From the NCBI RefSeq assembly GCF_014647035.1, contig NZ_BMOK01000008.1:1-64000 (forward strand): 64,000 nt of DNA, in the 5' to 3' direction. The stretch's first letter is position 1, and every line of letters starts with the position of its first letter. Shown piece by piece: positions 1 through 9,127 of the stretch. Origin of the DNA: Sporolactobacillus putidus. Its GTDB lineage: Bacteria > Bacillota > Bacilli > Bacillales > Sporolactobacillaceae. The translations under genes and the position numbers were made by a program. Below the pieces are notes generated by a model, which had not been told where the DNA came from, ran no database searches, and saw nothing but the letters and a program-made list of their open reading frames with translations.

Positions 1-3
1 CAG

Positions 4-38
4 TAAAAAAAGAACCCTACCATAAAGATAGAGTTCTA
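4..38 (-). terminator. Rho-independent terminator of the catabolic operon
   Basis: Read on the minus strand, AGAACTCTA pairs with TAGGGTTCT (nine pairs, one G-U) around a nine-base loop, followed by seven T. The left arm overlaps the stop codon of the hyuA-like gene, so this ends the operon that runs leftward from about 10.5 kb. Confidence 0.85.
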
Positions 39-1913
39 TGGACCATCAACACTATTTGACAAAGTCCCCGAAAAATCCGGATCCCCGATTTTTGGCATAT
101 CGCCGATACCGGTCACACGCATATTCACAATTTCAATCGGAGCATTCTGGAAAGCGTGCCCATACTCGCGTTTATGAACCGTATGGAAGGTTTCCCATAT
201 CGCGTGAATATTTGCTGCATCGATCGAACCGGAGGCAACAGGGATACGCAATTCGTAGCCTTGCCCGACGTAACGGCAGTCAAAGAAATGCAGCAGAGTA
301 ATTTTGTCCGGCGCAAACCCGGCCTCTCCCAGCTGCCCGGTAATCTCTTCCTCCAGACTTTTGAATTTTTGATTCAGATAGTCCGTATCGAGCCTATCGC
401 TGGACATAAAGATCGTCTGGACCGCATCATATTTCAGATCCGTTGTTAAAAGACCGGTTGCCGAAGTAATACCGGGATACGGCGGTATAATGACTTCCGG
501 AATGTCAAGGATTTTTGCAACCTCAACCGAACACATCGGTCCGCCGCCGCCGAGCGCCGCCAGAGTGAAACCGCGGGGATCAAAGCCCTTCTGAATAGTT
601 CTTGAGCGAATCGCGTTGGCCATGTTGTTATTGACTATGGTTAAAATTCCTTCGGCCGTTTCATATAAGCCTAATCCAAGTTTCGATGCTAAACTTTGTA
701 CGGCTTGAACCGCCTTTTCCGGGTAGATCTCCATTTCCCCGTCGAGAAAATGATCCGGATCCAGTCTGCCGAGCACCAGCGTCGCATCGGTTACCGTCGG
801 CAGTTCCCCGCCGCGCCCGTAACAAGCCGGACCTGGATACGAACCGGCGCTTCTCGGGCCGACTTTGAAGGCGCCTCCCGCGTCAACATAGGCGATACTG
901 CCACCGCCCGCACCGATCGTATGAATATCGATCATCGGCACCTGCACCGGATAGCCGGCAATCTGGGTATCACCGGCTGTCGCCTCTGAAAAACCCCGTT
1001 CTGTCACAATCCCAATATCCGCGCTTGTTCCACCGACGTCAAAAGTAATCAATCTTTGATGATCGGACAATTTCCCGGCCCATTGTCCGCCAAGCACGCC
1101 GGCCGCCGGCCCTGATAAGAGCGTCATGACCGGCTTTTCCGATATCGTCCGGGAATTAGCGACACCACCGTTGGATGTCATGATCAAGAGGTCGCAGTCC
1201 ATTCCTGCATCACGGAGACGCGATTCCAGACTCTCAATGTACCCCTTCATGACCGGGCCGACAAAGCCGTTCATACTTGCTGTTGCGAAGCGTTCAAATT
1301 CGCGAAACTGCGGAGAAATATTGGCCGAAGTGGTGATATAAAAATCAGGGAACTTTTCACTGATTATTTCTTTTACCCGCTCTTCATGTTCCGGTTCTAA
1401 ATAGGAAAACAGGAACCCGACGACAACGGATTCGATCCCTTCATCTTTAAATTCGTTTAAAATTTTAATGACTTCGTCTTCATCCAATGGAATCTTTTCA
1501 TACGCTTTTCCATTCGATACACCGATCCGTTCTGAAACAGTCCTGCGGTTGCGGCGTTCAACCATGTTGTTGTCCTGCCACGGTATCTCCTGCGCAATGG
1601 AATAATTCTCCGGTCTCTGATGCCGGCCGATCTGCAGAATATCCCTGTAGCCCTTTGTGGTAATCAGTCCGGTTTTTGCTCCGTTATGTTCAAGAACAGC
1701 ATTCGTCGCGATCGTCGTCCCGTGAAAAACATGGTCGATACGGTTTCTTTCTATGCCGTACCGGCTGCAAATCTCTGTGATTCCTTTGACCATACCAACC
1801 GAAGGGTCTTTTGTCGTGGTAGGTGTCTTATGAATACGCGATACACCGGTGTCCGTATCTGTATATATAACATCTGTAAACGTGCCGCCTATGTCAACAC
1901 CAATGAGTTTCAT
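36..1913 (-). CDS. hyuA: Hydantoinase/oxoprolinase family protein, HyuA-like
   Basis: A 625-aa protein of the HyuA/N-methylhydantoinase A family, ATP-dependent cyclic-amide hydrolases of the ASKHA fold. The start [15 protein letters not shown] carries the phosphate-binding loop, and a second nucleotide-site motif, [11 protein letters not shown], lies near residue 295. GGAGG precedes the ATG by eight bases. It is slightly short for the family (usually about 650-720 aa). Characterised members normally act with a HyuB subunit, and no hyuB is present here. It is the last gene of the pyrimidine-type operon, so it may open the dihydropyrimidine or hydantoin ring. That role is inference; the family assignment is firm. 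Confidence 0.85.
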   Translation of the reverse strand: MKLIGVDIGGTFTDVIYTDTDTGVSRIHKTPTTTKDPSVGMVKGITEICSRYGIERNRIDHVFHGTTIATNAVLEHNGAKTGLITTKGYRDILQIGRHQRPENYSIAQEIPWQDNNMVERRNRRTVSERIGVSNGKAYEKIPLDEDEVIKILNEFKDEGIESVVVGFLFSYLEPEHEERVKEIISEKFPDFYITTSANISPQFREFERFATASMNGFVGPVMKGYIESLESRLRDAGMDCDLLIMTSNGGVANSRTISEKPVMTLLSGPAAGVLGGQWAGKLSDHQRLITFDVGGTSADIGIVTERGFSEATAGDTQIAGYPVQVPMIDIHTIGAGGGSIAYVDAGGAFKVGPRSAGSYPGPACYGRGGELPTVTDATLVLGRLDPDHFLDGEMEIYPEKAVQAVQSLASKLGLGLYETAEGILTIVNNNMANAIRSRTIQKGFDPRGFTLAALGGGGPMCSVEVAKILDIPEVIIPPYPGITSATGLLTTDLKYDAVQTIFMSSDRLDTDYLNQKFKSLEEEITGQLGEAGFAPDKITLLHFFDCRYVGQGYELRIPVASGSIDAANIHAIWETFHTVHKREYGHAFQNAPIEIVNMRVTGIGDMPKIGDPDFSGTLSNSVDGP

Positions 1914-2012
1914 ATCATCCTGCCTCCATCCGATTTACATAATTGAATCAACAAAATCATTTAATATTTCTGATAACAATAACTGCAGATTGACTGCATG
2001 GATAAGATCCAG

Positions 2013-2240
2013 TCAGTTCTTCACTTGGCGTTTTAAGCGCAGCTGATTCGTAAAATATTTTCTGCTATCCGGAGTGAGCAGTCGTAAAGTGTTCACTTGA
2101 TCGAGAGCCTCCTCATCGATCGGTCTGAACTGAACAAAAGCCCCGTTAAGATTTTCTTTGACGCTGACAATTTGACAACCTTGCTCCATTAATTCGTCAA
2201 TCTGCTTTTTTTCTTTTAAAAAGATTTTATACTCATGCAT
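2013..2240 (-). CDS. Small unknown protein between preA and hyuA
   Basis: A 75-aa, charged, leucine- and glutamine-rich protein with no signal peptide or membrane segment and no family I recognise. A longer frame reaches 2303, but the ATG at 2240 (MHEYKIFLKEKKQ) has GAGG nine bases upstream and starts in codon-like sequence, so I chose it. It lies about 70 bases after preA and 100 bases before hyuA on the same strand, so it is probably co-transcribed. It could be an accessory subunit or chaperone for one of these enzymes, but nothing in the sequence demonstrates that. Confidence 0.6.
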   Translation of the reverse strand: MHEYKIFLKEKKQIDELMEQGCQIVSVKENLNGAFVQFRPIDEEALDQVNTLRLLTPDSRKYFTNQLRLKRQVKN

Positions 2241-2311
2241 TTTCCTAACCTCATAGATTAATAAAATTTTTTCTGAAAGGAAAACATTCGCGGGACCATT
2301 CAAACATCTTT

Positions 2312-3568
2312 TTATAAAGTGTTAAGCAGTGCCTGACGTTCATTCCACGTCATCGGCTCTTCCCCCGGTTTTTCGATCATGTCGATCGCCCCGTCAACCG
2401 GGCAGACAATAGAGCAGAGATTGCAGCCGACACAATCTTCCTCGCGGACCTTTAGTGCAGGCTTGCCATTCTTATCGGTATACATTTCAATACATTGATG
2501 CGCGCCATCTTCACAGGCGATGTGGCATTTATTGCAATGGATACACTGATCCTGATTAATACGGGCAACCACCCGGTGATTCAGATCGAGATCGCCCCAA
2601 TCCCTATATTTAGGTACGGATCGGCCAACCAGATCCATGACTGAGGCGAGTCCTTTTTCATCCAAGTAGTTATTTAACCCGTCAATCATGTCTTCCACAA
2701 TACGGAATCCGTGATGCATCGCCGCAGTGCACACCTGCAGCCCTGTCGCCCCCATCAGCATGAATTCCGCGGCATCCCGCCAGGTTCCGATCCCGCCGAT
2801 GCCTGAAATCGGAATGTTGCTATCCGTCTGCCGGGCGCATTCTCCAACCATGCTCAATGCGATGGGTTTGACCGCCGGGCCGCAGTAACCTCCGTGGGTT
2901 CCCTTCCCGGCTACGTTCGGGATTGTATTCCAAGTGTCAAGATCAATACCCATCAGGCTGTTGATCGTGTTGATCAGACTGATGGCATCCGCTCCGCCCT
3001 GGCTTGCCGCATAGGCCGTAGCTGTGATATCCGTGATATTAGGCGTCAGTTTTACGATAACCGGTGTTTCAGCAGCTTCTTTCGCCCAGCTGGTCTGCTT
3101 CTCAACCAGCTCCGGCACCTGCCCGGAGGCTGAACCCATGCCGCGTTCCGCCATGCCGTGAGGGCATCCGAAGTTTAATTCAAGGCCGTCAACGCCAACG
3201 TCTTCAACCTTTTTCACGATTTCATGCCATTTCTCTTGTACCGGTTCAACCATGAGTGAAGCAATGATGACCTGTTTGGGAAACTTCTTTTTTGTTTCGG
3301 CAATCTCCCGCAGGTTGACATCAAGCGGACGGTCTGTAATCAGTTCGATATTATTAAAACCCGCAACCCGCTGTCCATTATAATGAAGCGCAGAAAACCG
3401 GGAAGTCACGTTGACAATCGGATCACCCAGAGTTTTCCAGACTGCACCGCCCCATCCGGCTTCAAATGCTCTCTGTACTTGATAACCGGAATTCGTTGGC
3501 GGCCCAGAGGCAAGCCAGAATGGATTCATAGACTTTATCCCAGCGAAATTTATGCTTAAATCTGCCAA
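2312..3568 (-). CDS. preA: NAD-dependent dihydropyrimidine dehydrogenase subunit PreA
   Basis: A 418-aa catalytic subunit that reduces uracil or thymine to the 5,6-dihydro form in a complex with PreT. Residues about 1-310 are an FMN-binding dihydroorotate-dehydrogenase-like barrel (LNFGCPHGM, GGIGTWRDAAEF). Residues about 335-400 hold two 4Fe-4S clusters (CIHCNKCHIAC and CVGCNLCSIVCP). The start is TTG, preceded by GGGGGG at the right spacing. It follows preT by 16 bases. Near residue 150 the motif reads GMGSASGQ. From memory, the catalytic cysteine of mammalian dihydropyrimidine dehydrogenase sits at the second serine of that motif. Bacterial PreA proteins also vary there, so activity is not excluded. 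Confidence 0.93.
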   Translation of the reverse strand: MADLSINFAGIKSMNPFWLASGPPTNSGYQVQRAFEAGWGGAVWKTLGDPIVNVTSRFSALHYNGQRVAGFNNIELITDRPLDVNLREIAETKKKFPKQVIIASLMVEPVQEKWHEIVKKVEDVGVDGLELNFGCPHGMAERGMGSASGQVPELVEKQTSWAKEAAETPVIVKLTPNITDITATAYAASQGGADAISLINTINSLMGIDLDTWNTIPNVAGKGTHGGYCGPAVKPIALSMVGECARQTDSNIPISGIGGIGTWRDAAEFMLMGATGLQVCTAAMHHGFRIVEDMIDGLNNYLDEKGLASVMDLVGRSVPKYRDWGDLDLNHRVVARINQDQCIHCNKCHIACEDGAHQCIEMYTDKNGKPALKVREEDCVGCNLCSIVCPVDGAIDMIEKPGEEPMTWNERQALLNTL

Positions 3569-3584
3569 TAGGATCCCCCCAGTC

Positions 3585-4934
3585 TTAAATTCTGCTCAGC
3601 ATTTGTTCCTGAATAGCCCGCGCCGTCTTTTTTCCCTGCTCGGCAGCAGCGACAACCATCGCTTCGCCGCTTCCATTTCCAAAAATGACATCTCCCGCAG
3701 CGTAAACCTTAGGATTTGATGTCTGATAGGTTTCGGGATTTACTTTAACGATACCGTGGTCATTTTCAAGGCCGAATGCCTCGATTAATGAAGTATAACG
3801 TACCTGACCGGTTGCCTTGACCACAACATCAATGTCCATATAAAATTCGGAGTTTTTAACTTTCTCCGGTCGCCGCCTGCCGGATGCATCGATTTCCCCA
3901 AGTTTCATCCGCACACATTCCATCCTGGCAACATGCCCCAACCCGTCATCAATGAAGCTTTTCGGCTGGGTGAGCCATCTGAATTCAATGCCGTCCTGTT
4001 TGGCAAAAGCGTACTCAAATGGATAGGCGGTCATCTCTGCTTCGGAGCGGCGATAAACCATACTGACATTTGCCGCTCCCAGCCGTTTCAGGCATGTGGC
4101 CGCGTCAATTGCCGTATTCCCGGCTCCGATCACCGCCGCGCGCTTACCGATAAATCGGTCGGTTAAATGACCGTCCTTCACTTTTTCGATGAACTGAATC
4201 GCATCATGGACACCATCCAGATCCTCGCCCGGAATGCCCAGAAGCGGAACATCCGACATGCCGACCGCCAGAACAACCGCGTCAAAATCGTTCATCAATG
4301 TTTCTACCTGAACGTCTTTTCCTACCTCGGTATTCGTATGAATCGCAACCCCAAGGCTCTCAACCTGTTCCACTTCCCAGAGTGAGATCGCCTGCGGCAG
4401 ACGGAAGGGGACAATCCCGTAAGTGTCCAGCCCGCCCGCTTTATCCTTCTTTTCATAGACTGTAACCTTAAATCCGTATCGGGCCAGTTCGCGTGCCGCC
4501 GAAAGCCCGGCCGGTCCGCTTCCGACAATGGCCACCGTTTTGCCATTCGGTTTTCCCGGCTGAAACAATGGCTCATGATTCTTCATTGCCCAATTTGTCG
4601 CATGCCTCTGCAGATCCCCAATCATGATCGGAAGCGATGCATCATTCAAAACACAGGCGCCTTCGCACAGCTCCTCTGTCGGGCAAACCCTCGCGCATGT
4701 CGCCCCCATCGGATTGGCTTCCATAATGACATGAGCGGCTCCTTTCATATTTCCCGAAGCGATCTTTTTGATAAAAGAAGGGACATTAATGTTTGTCGGA
4801 CAAGCCTTTGTGCAGGGCGCATCATAGCAGAACAGGCATCGGCTCACTTCTTCCATGACTTCCTTCGGCTTTAGATCAGCTCTCACTTCATCGAAATTTT
4901 TCCAAAGATTTTCTTTTGTATCCGGTATTCGCAT
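3585..4934 (-). CDS. preT: NAD-dependent dihydropyrimidine dehydrogenase subunit PreT
   Basis: A 449-aa flavoprotein that passes electrons from NADH to PreA. The N-terminus carries two cysteine clusters (CLFCYDAPCTKACP and CARVCPTEELCEGAC) typical of the glutamate-synthase small-subunit family. An FAD Rossmann motif (VGSGPAGLSAARE) lies near residue 135, and an NAD motif (VIGAGNTAIDAA) near 280. An upstream in-frame ATG at 4952 exists, but GGAGGTGAT lies inside that extension and fits the ATG at 4934, which I chose. It sits between the NCS1 permease gene and preA in the same direction. Confidence 0.93.
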   Translation of the reverse strand: MRIPDTKENLWKNFDEVRADLKPKEVMEEVSRCLFCYDAPCTKACPTNINVPSFIKKIASGNMKGAAHVIMEANPMGATCARVCPTEELCEGACVLNDASLPIMIGDLQRHATNWAMKNHEPLFQPGKPNGKTVAIVGSGPAGLSAARELARYGFKVTVYEKKDKAGGLDTYGIVPFRLPQAISLWEVEQVESLGVAIHTNTEVGKDVQVETLMNDFDAVVLAVGMSDVPLLGIPGEDLDGVHDAIQFIEKVKDGHLTDRFIGKRAAVIGAGNTAIDAATCLKRLGAANVSMVYRRSEAEMTAYPFEYAFAKQDGIEFRWLTQPKSFIDDGLGHVARMECVRMKLGEIDASGRRRPEKVKNSEFYMDIDVVVKATGQVRYTSLIEAFGLENDHGIVKVNPETYQTSNPKVYAAGDVIFGNGSGEAMVVAAAEQGKKTARAIQEQMLSRI

Positions 4935-4989
4935 TCCGGCAATCACCTCCATGAATGGCTTAATCGGAATGATTCATTAGCTCATGTGA

Positions 4990-6531
4990 TTATCCGATGT
5001 TCTCCGGACCCTGTTTCACCATCTGGACCGCCATATCTTTGGAAGTCTTTGAAGAATCCATGATAACCGTCATCTCCTCATATTCCCCGGCTTTCAGGAG
5101 ACTGGCATCGCTGCGCATCAGGTAACTGTATACCCCAACAGCGATGAGCAAGCCGATGGTCCATGCGTTATCCCACAGAAATTTAAGGGCCGGTATAAAT
5201 AGTCCGAGAAGAGGGATGACAATCCCTACAATCAACGCATATACGCTGTTTTTGTTAAACCCGGAAGAATAACTGTAGCGGCCGTTTCTTGTATAAAGCT
5301 CCGTCAGTGCTAGATGGCGTCGGCGAACAATCCAGTAATCGGCGATGGCGATTCCGTCAATCGGGCCAAGAAGGGCACCATATCCGCCGAGAAAACCGAA
5401 AATATAATTTTGAAAGTTAGCCATGAGATACCAAGGCTGCATCACCAGAGCGAATAAACCGGTAATGACTGCACCAATGGCAAAGGTGATGTGCCGTGGC
5501 CAGAGATTTTCTGCTGCGCGTGCCGGAGCAACCAGATTCGCGCCCACATTAATCGTCAGTGAGGAAATGACAATGACAACGGCACCCAGAAAAACAATGA
5601 AGGTCGGAAAATGTGAGAGCAGATCAACAGGCTGCCACAAAGCTTGCCCATACAGGACGACCGTTGCCGACGTAACGAAGATGCCGATAAAAGAAAATAT
5701 CGTCATAGTCAGAGGCAGTGTGAAAGCCTGGGCAACCATCATCGATCTATGATCCTTTGCCTGCCGGGCAAAGTCAGGAATGTTAAGCGCGAGTGTGGCC
5801 CAAAAAGCAATGACGCCGGTTAGCGCGGGAAAGAATGTTGCAAAAAACTGGCCGGTTGATTGAAACTTGCTGGGCGCCGTCATAATCGGACCGAGGCCGT
5901 TAATGTGAGCGATCGCCCAAATAAACAATGCAACCGAAGCAATGCCGACAATAGGAGTCGCAATCATGGCCAGCCACTTGATGCCTTCAGGACCTCTCAT
6001 GCCGACGACGACATTAAGCGCCCAAAAAAGAATGAATACGATAGCTGTATGAAGGCCGAAGTTCTGCCAGGCCGGGAAAACTTTCATAAGGAGCGCATCG
6101 ATACTCGTTGTTCCGATCCATGTGTTGATGCCGAACCAGCCGGCCGCCACGATGGCCCGCGCGACTGTCGGAATGTGTGCGCCCTTTGACCCAAACCACA
6201 ATCTCGCAAATACAGGATACGGAATCCCAAATTTTGTGCCGGCATGTGAATTCAATAATATTGGAATCAATACGATACAGTTCCCCAGAAAAATGGTGAT
6301 CAGTGCCTGCCACCAGTTCATGCCCAGTGCAATCATGCCACTGGCCATGGTATACGATGGGATGACAAGACACATGCCAATCCATAAGGTAACAAAGTTA
6401 ATCCCGCCCCATGAATGTTCCGCCTTTGTTGTCGGCCGCAAATCATCATTCCACAAATGACTGTCTTTCAGGCTGTCTGCAGCTTCGCTCGTCAGAGTAA
6501 CAATTCCGTCTTGTTCAACTTGTGATTTCAT
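4990..6531 (-). CDS. NCS1-family nucleobase/hydantoin:cation symporter
   Basis: A 513-aa inner-membrane transporter of the nucleobase:cation symporter-1 family (Mhp1, PucI, allantoin and uracil permeases), with about twelve hydrophobic segments. Diagnostic stretches are the N-terminal LRPTTKAEHSWGGINF and the central ALNIPDFARQAKDHRS. AAGGGGG precedes the ATG. A 157-base gap with a candidate promoter separates it from the upstream M20 hydrolase. The company of PreA, PreT and HyuA points to import of uracil, dihydropyrimidines or hydantoins; the exact substrate cannot be read from sequence. Confidence 0.9.
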   Translation of the reverse strand: MKSQVEQDGIVTLTSEAADSLKDSHLWNDDLRPTTKAEHSWGGINFVTLWIGMCLVIPSYTMASGMIALGMNWWQALITIFLGNCIVLIPILLNSHAGTKFGIPYPVFARLWFGSKGAHIPTVARAIVAAGWFGINTWIGTTSIDALLMKVFPAWQNFGLHTAIVFILFWALNVVVGMRGPEGIKWLAMIATPIVGIASVALFIWAIAHINGLGPIMTAPSKFQSTGQFFATFFPALTGVIAFWATLALNIPDFARQAKDHRSMMVAQAFTLPLTMTIFSFIGIFVTSATVVLYGQALWQPVDLLSHFPTFIVFLGAVVIVISSLTINVGANLVAPARAAENLWPRHITFAIGAVITGLFALVMQPWYLMANFQNYIFGFLGGYGALLGPIDGIAIADYWIVRRRHLALTELYTRNGRYSYSSGFNKNSVYALIVGIVIPLLGLFIPALKFLWDNAWTIGLLIAVGVYSYLMRSDASLLKAGEYEEMTVIMDSSKTSKDMAVQMVKQGPENIG

Positions 6532-6598
6532 CGTGTGATTTCCCCCTTAATTGGAATTGAGTTGCAGACTAGCCATCAAATAACTCGTAATATTTTAA

Positions 6599-6635
6599 AT
6601 TATATATTTAGTCTTTGCTATAGCAGAATTTTCTG
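6599..6635 (-). promoter_or_regulatory. Candidate internal promoter with inverted repeat
   Basis: In the 157-base gap before the NCS1 gene, the minus strand carries a perfect TATAAT (6599-6604). Just upstream, overlapping the -35 position, is the inverted repeat CAGAA-AA-TTCTG (6624-6635). The -35 hexamer itself is poor, which suits activator dependence, possibly on the PucR regulator of this cluster. No known PucR box is recognisable, so that link is inference. Confidence 0.4.
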
Positions 6636-6688
6636 TTATATTTTCTAGTAAAAAATGTAAGGACCGGCAATCCACTTCCAACACACAT

Positions 6689-7918
6689 TCAGTGATCGGA
6701 AAGGATGGCCAGAAGGGTATCCAGTGCCACATTAACCCCCTTTACGCAGTCTTCATACGACGTCAGTTCCTCCTCGCAATGGCTTTTCCCTCTGACGCTT
6801 GGCACAAAAATCATTGCTGTTGGAACCATGCTTGCCATATACTGAGCGTCATGTCCCGCGCCGCTGTACATTTTTTTATACGAATACCCCAGGGATTGTG
6901 TGGATTTTTCTAATTGATGACAGATTGCCGGGTCAAAAGCGACCGTGTCGCGTGCCCACAGCTTTTTCGTCTCAATGGTACATCCCTCCATGGATTCGGG
7001 AAGCTCCTGAATGACCTTGACCACCTGACTGATCACCTCGGGATCCTTGTGTCTGGCCTCAAGAGTAAAGCGCACTTTATCCGGAATAACTGTGTGGATA
7101 TTCGGAAATACGTTCATTCTGCCCATCGTGTACACCAGCCCGCCGTCTAATCGGCTCAACGACCGGCGCAGCTCTGCAATCAGATCGGTTGCCGCAAAAA
7201 GTGCGTCCTCTCGCATACCCATGGGTGTCGTTCCTGCATGATCCGCTTCTCCGGTAATTTCAATTTCGTAATTGACCATGCCGACAACACCCTCGACAAT
7301 GCCGATTTGCACGGATTCGCTTTCGAGAATCGGTCCCTGCTCGATATGCATTTCCAGATAGGCTGAAGCTTTCGTTAACCTGTTTCTTGAGTCGCCCTCA
7401 TATCCGCTTGCTGCGAGTGCTTCGCCAAATGTTGTCCCCTTGCTATCCTTACTTTTCAGGATCCCCGCTTTATCGAACATACCGGTTATGACCCCTGAAC
7501 ACATCATCGCCGGATCGAATCGGGCGCCTTCCTCATTGGTAAAATCAACAATCGTAAAAGGAATCTTGGGTTTCATTCGTTGGTCATAAAGCGTACGGCT
7601 AACTTCCAAGGCCGCGAGAACGCCGAGGACGCCGTCAAAACGCCCGCCTTTTTCCACGGAATCCAAATGTGAACCCATCACAATCGGGGGTCTGTCTTCC
7701 TCTCCGGCCATCGTCGCATAAATATTGGCCATATCATCAATTCTCACCGTCATACCTATTTCCTCGCAGCAGGAAACGAAATAATCTCGGGCGGCAATGT
7801 CTTCCCTTGAAAGGGATAATCGGGTGACTCCATGATTTCTTGTACGGCCGAATGCCGCAAATTTTTCCAGGGATTGTTTGAGTCTTTCTCCATTAATCGT
7901 TATTTTCTGTCGCTGCAC
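6689..7918 (-). CDS. M20 Zn-dependent hydrolase, N-carbamoyl-amino-acid / beta-ureidopropionase type
   Basis: A 409-aa amidohydrolase of the AllC/HyuC/AmaB group of peptidase family M20. Metal-binding motifs are visible: GSHLDSVEKGGRFDG (His, Asp), FTNEEGARFDP (Glu), MHIEQGP (His) and the C-terminal SGAGHDAQYM (His). A small dimerisation domain lies between, at about residues 210-325. The start is GTG, preceded by AAGGGGGTGG. It would release CO2 and ammonia from N-carbamoyl-beta-alanine (or an N-carbamoyl amino acid), the step after ring opening. Allantoate amidohydrolase is the main alternative, but the neighbours favour the pyrimidine route. Confidence 0.88.
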   Translation of the reverse strand: MQRQKITINGERLKQSLEKFAAFGRTRNHGVTRLSLSREDIAARDYFVSCCEEIGMTVRIDDMANIYATMAGEEDRPPIVMGSHLDSVEKGGRFDGVLGVLAALEVSRTLYDQRMKPKIPFTIVDFTNEEGARFDPAMMCSGVITGMFDKAGILKSKDSKGTTFGEALAASGYEGDSRNRLTKASAYLEMHIEQGPILESESVQIGIVEGVVGMVNYEIEITGEADHAGTTPMGMREDALFAATDLIAELRRSLSRLDGGLVYTMGRMNVFPNIHTVIPDKVRFTLEARHKDPEVISQVVKVIQELPESMEGCTIETKKLWARDTVAFDPAICHQLEKSTQSLGYSYKKMYSGAGHDAQYMASMVPTAMIFVPSVRGKSHCEEELTSYEDCVKGVNVALDTLLAILSDH

Positions 7919-7956
7919 GTTCCCACCCCCTTCAATACCTGATCACCAAAGAACTT

Positions 7957-9108
7957 TTAGTTGCGCTGCGCCAAGCTTGAATGCAGTTGACGATACATCT
8001 CCTTCAAACCGCTTTCTGTCATCTCCACCGGATTATTCTTCATGTTCGGCGCGAAACTACGAGAAACAAGTTCATCCAGACCAGTTTCCGAAAGGATGCC
8101 CACCTTCTCTAAAGTTGTACGGAGCCCCATCTCCTTCTTCATTTCGTCAATACGATCGGCCAGACGATCGGAATCTTCAAATCCCAAACGCCTACTGAAA
8201 CCATTCAGCCGATCGGATTCAGGACCCAGCCGGCTGTTCAACTTCCAGAAAGAAGGAAGGGTAAACGCGCAGGCTTCCCCGTGAGGAATACCATAATCCT
8301 GAGTCAGCGGGTAGGAGCAGGCATGCGCGGCGGCTGTTTGTGTAAGATTGAATGCCAGGCCCGCAGTCACCGAAGCCTCGCTCATTTTCTCCCTGGCTTC
8401 CCTATTTCCGGGCTCATGGTATGCCTTTAACAAATAGTGAAAAACAAGAGACGCCGCACGCTCTGCCGCCATGTCTGTCAGAGGCTGATGTTTTTTTCCA
8501 TAGTAGGCTTCCAGCGAGTGAGCCAGCACGTCGAGTCCGCTCGCCGCCGTAACCTGAGGCGGACAGGACACCGTCAGCTCGGGATCAATCAACGCATAGA
8601 CCGGATAGAAATAGTCACTTGCGAGCAGAGCCTTCACACCTCTTTCCGTGTCGGTCAGAACCGATGCGGCCGTCACTTCGCTGGCTGTCCCGGACGTCGT
8701 CGGCATCGCAATCAGCGGAATGCCGGGTTGGGTGATCGGCCGTGCATTTGATAGAAAATCGGCCGCGCTGTACGGTGTTCCTGCAACGAAACAGGCGGCT
8801 TTCGCGCAGTCCATGATACTTCCTCCGCCAAGAGCGACGGCAAATTCGCATTGGTATTCGCGAATAGCCGCCGCACAGGCATCTGTGTTGATGACGGTCG
8901 GGTTAGGCTGGATCTCCGAAAATACCGCGACTATTCTACCCTCGGATTGATCCATGATTCCCCGCGCAATCCCGGTCCGCACCATGGACGGCGCGCTGAT
9001 CAGTATACCGCGTTTTCCATTCATCCGACTTAAAATATCCGGCAGCTTTTTCCGCTTTCCCGAGCCAAAGTCGATTGGAACAGGCTGTTTGTAGAAAAAA
9101 TTCTCCAT
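7957..9108 (-). CDS. Iron-containing alcohol dehydrogenase, predicted semialdehyde reductase
   Basis: A 383-aa group-III metal-dependent alcohol dehydrogenase. It has the NAD loop GGGSIMDCAK and metal-ligand histidines in HACSYPLTQDYGIPHGEA. The reading frame extends upstream to 9213 across the aminotransferase tail, but the ATG at 9108 has GGGG nine bases before it and begins directly with the family N-terminus (MENFFYKQPVPIDFG). An ATG at 9117 is the alternative. It lies 20 bases after the aminotransferase stop. In this context it probably reduces malonate semialdehyde, made from beta-alanine, to 3-hydroxypropionate. Enzyme class is sure, substrate inferred. Confidence 0.88.
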   Translation of the reverse strand: MENFFYKQPVPIDFGSGKRKKLPDILSRMNGKRGILISAPSMVRTGIARGIMDQSEGRIVAVFSEIQPNPTVINTDACAAAIREYQCEFAVALGGGSIMDCAKAACFVAGTPYSAADFLSNARPITQPGIPLIAMPTTSGTASEVTAASVLTDTERGVKALLASDYFYPVYALIDPELTVSCPPQVTAASGLDVLAHSLEAYYGKKHQPLTDMAAERAASLVFHYLLKAYHEPGNREAREKMSEASVTAGLAFNLTQTAAAHACSYPLTQDYGIPHGEACAFTLPSFWKLNSRLGPESDRLNGFSRRLGFEDSDRLADRIDEMKKEMGLRTTLEKVGILSETGLDELVSRSFAPNMKNNPVEMTESGLKEMYRQLHSSLAQRN

Positions 9109-9127
9109 CGGATTCATCCCCAATCTT

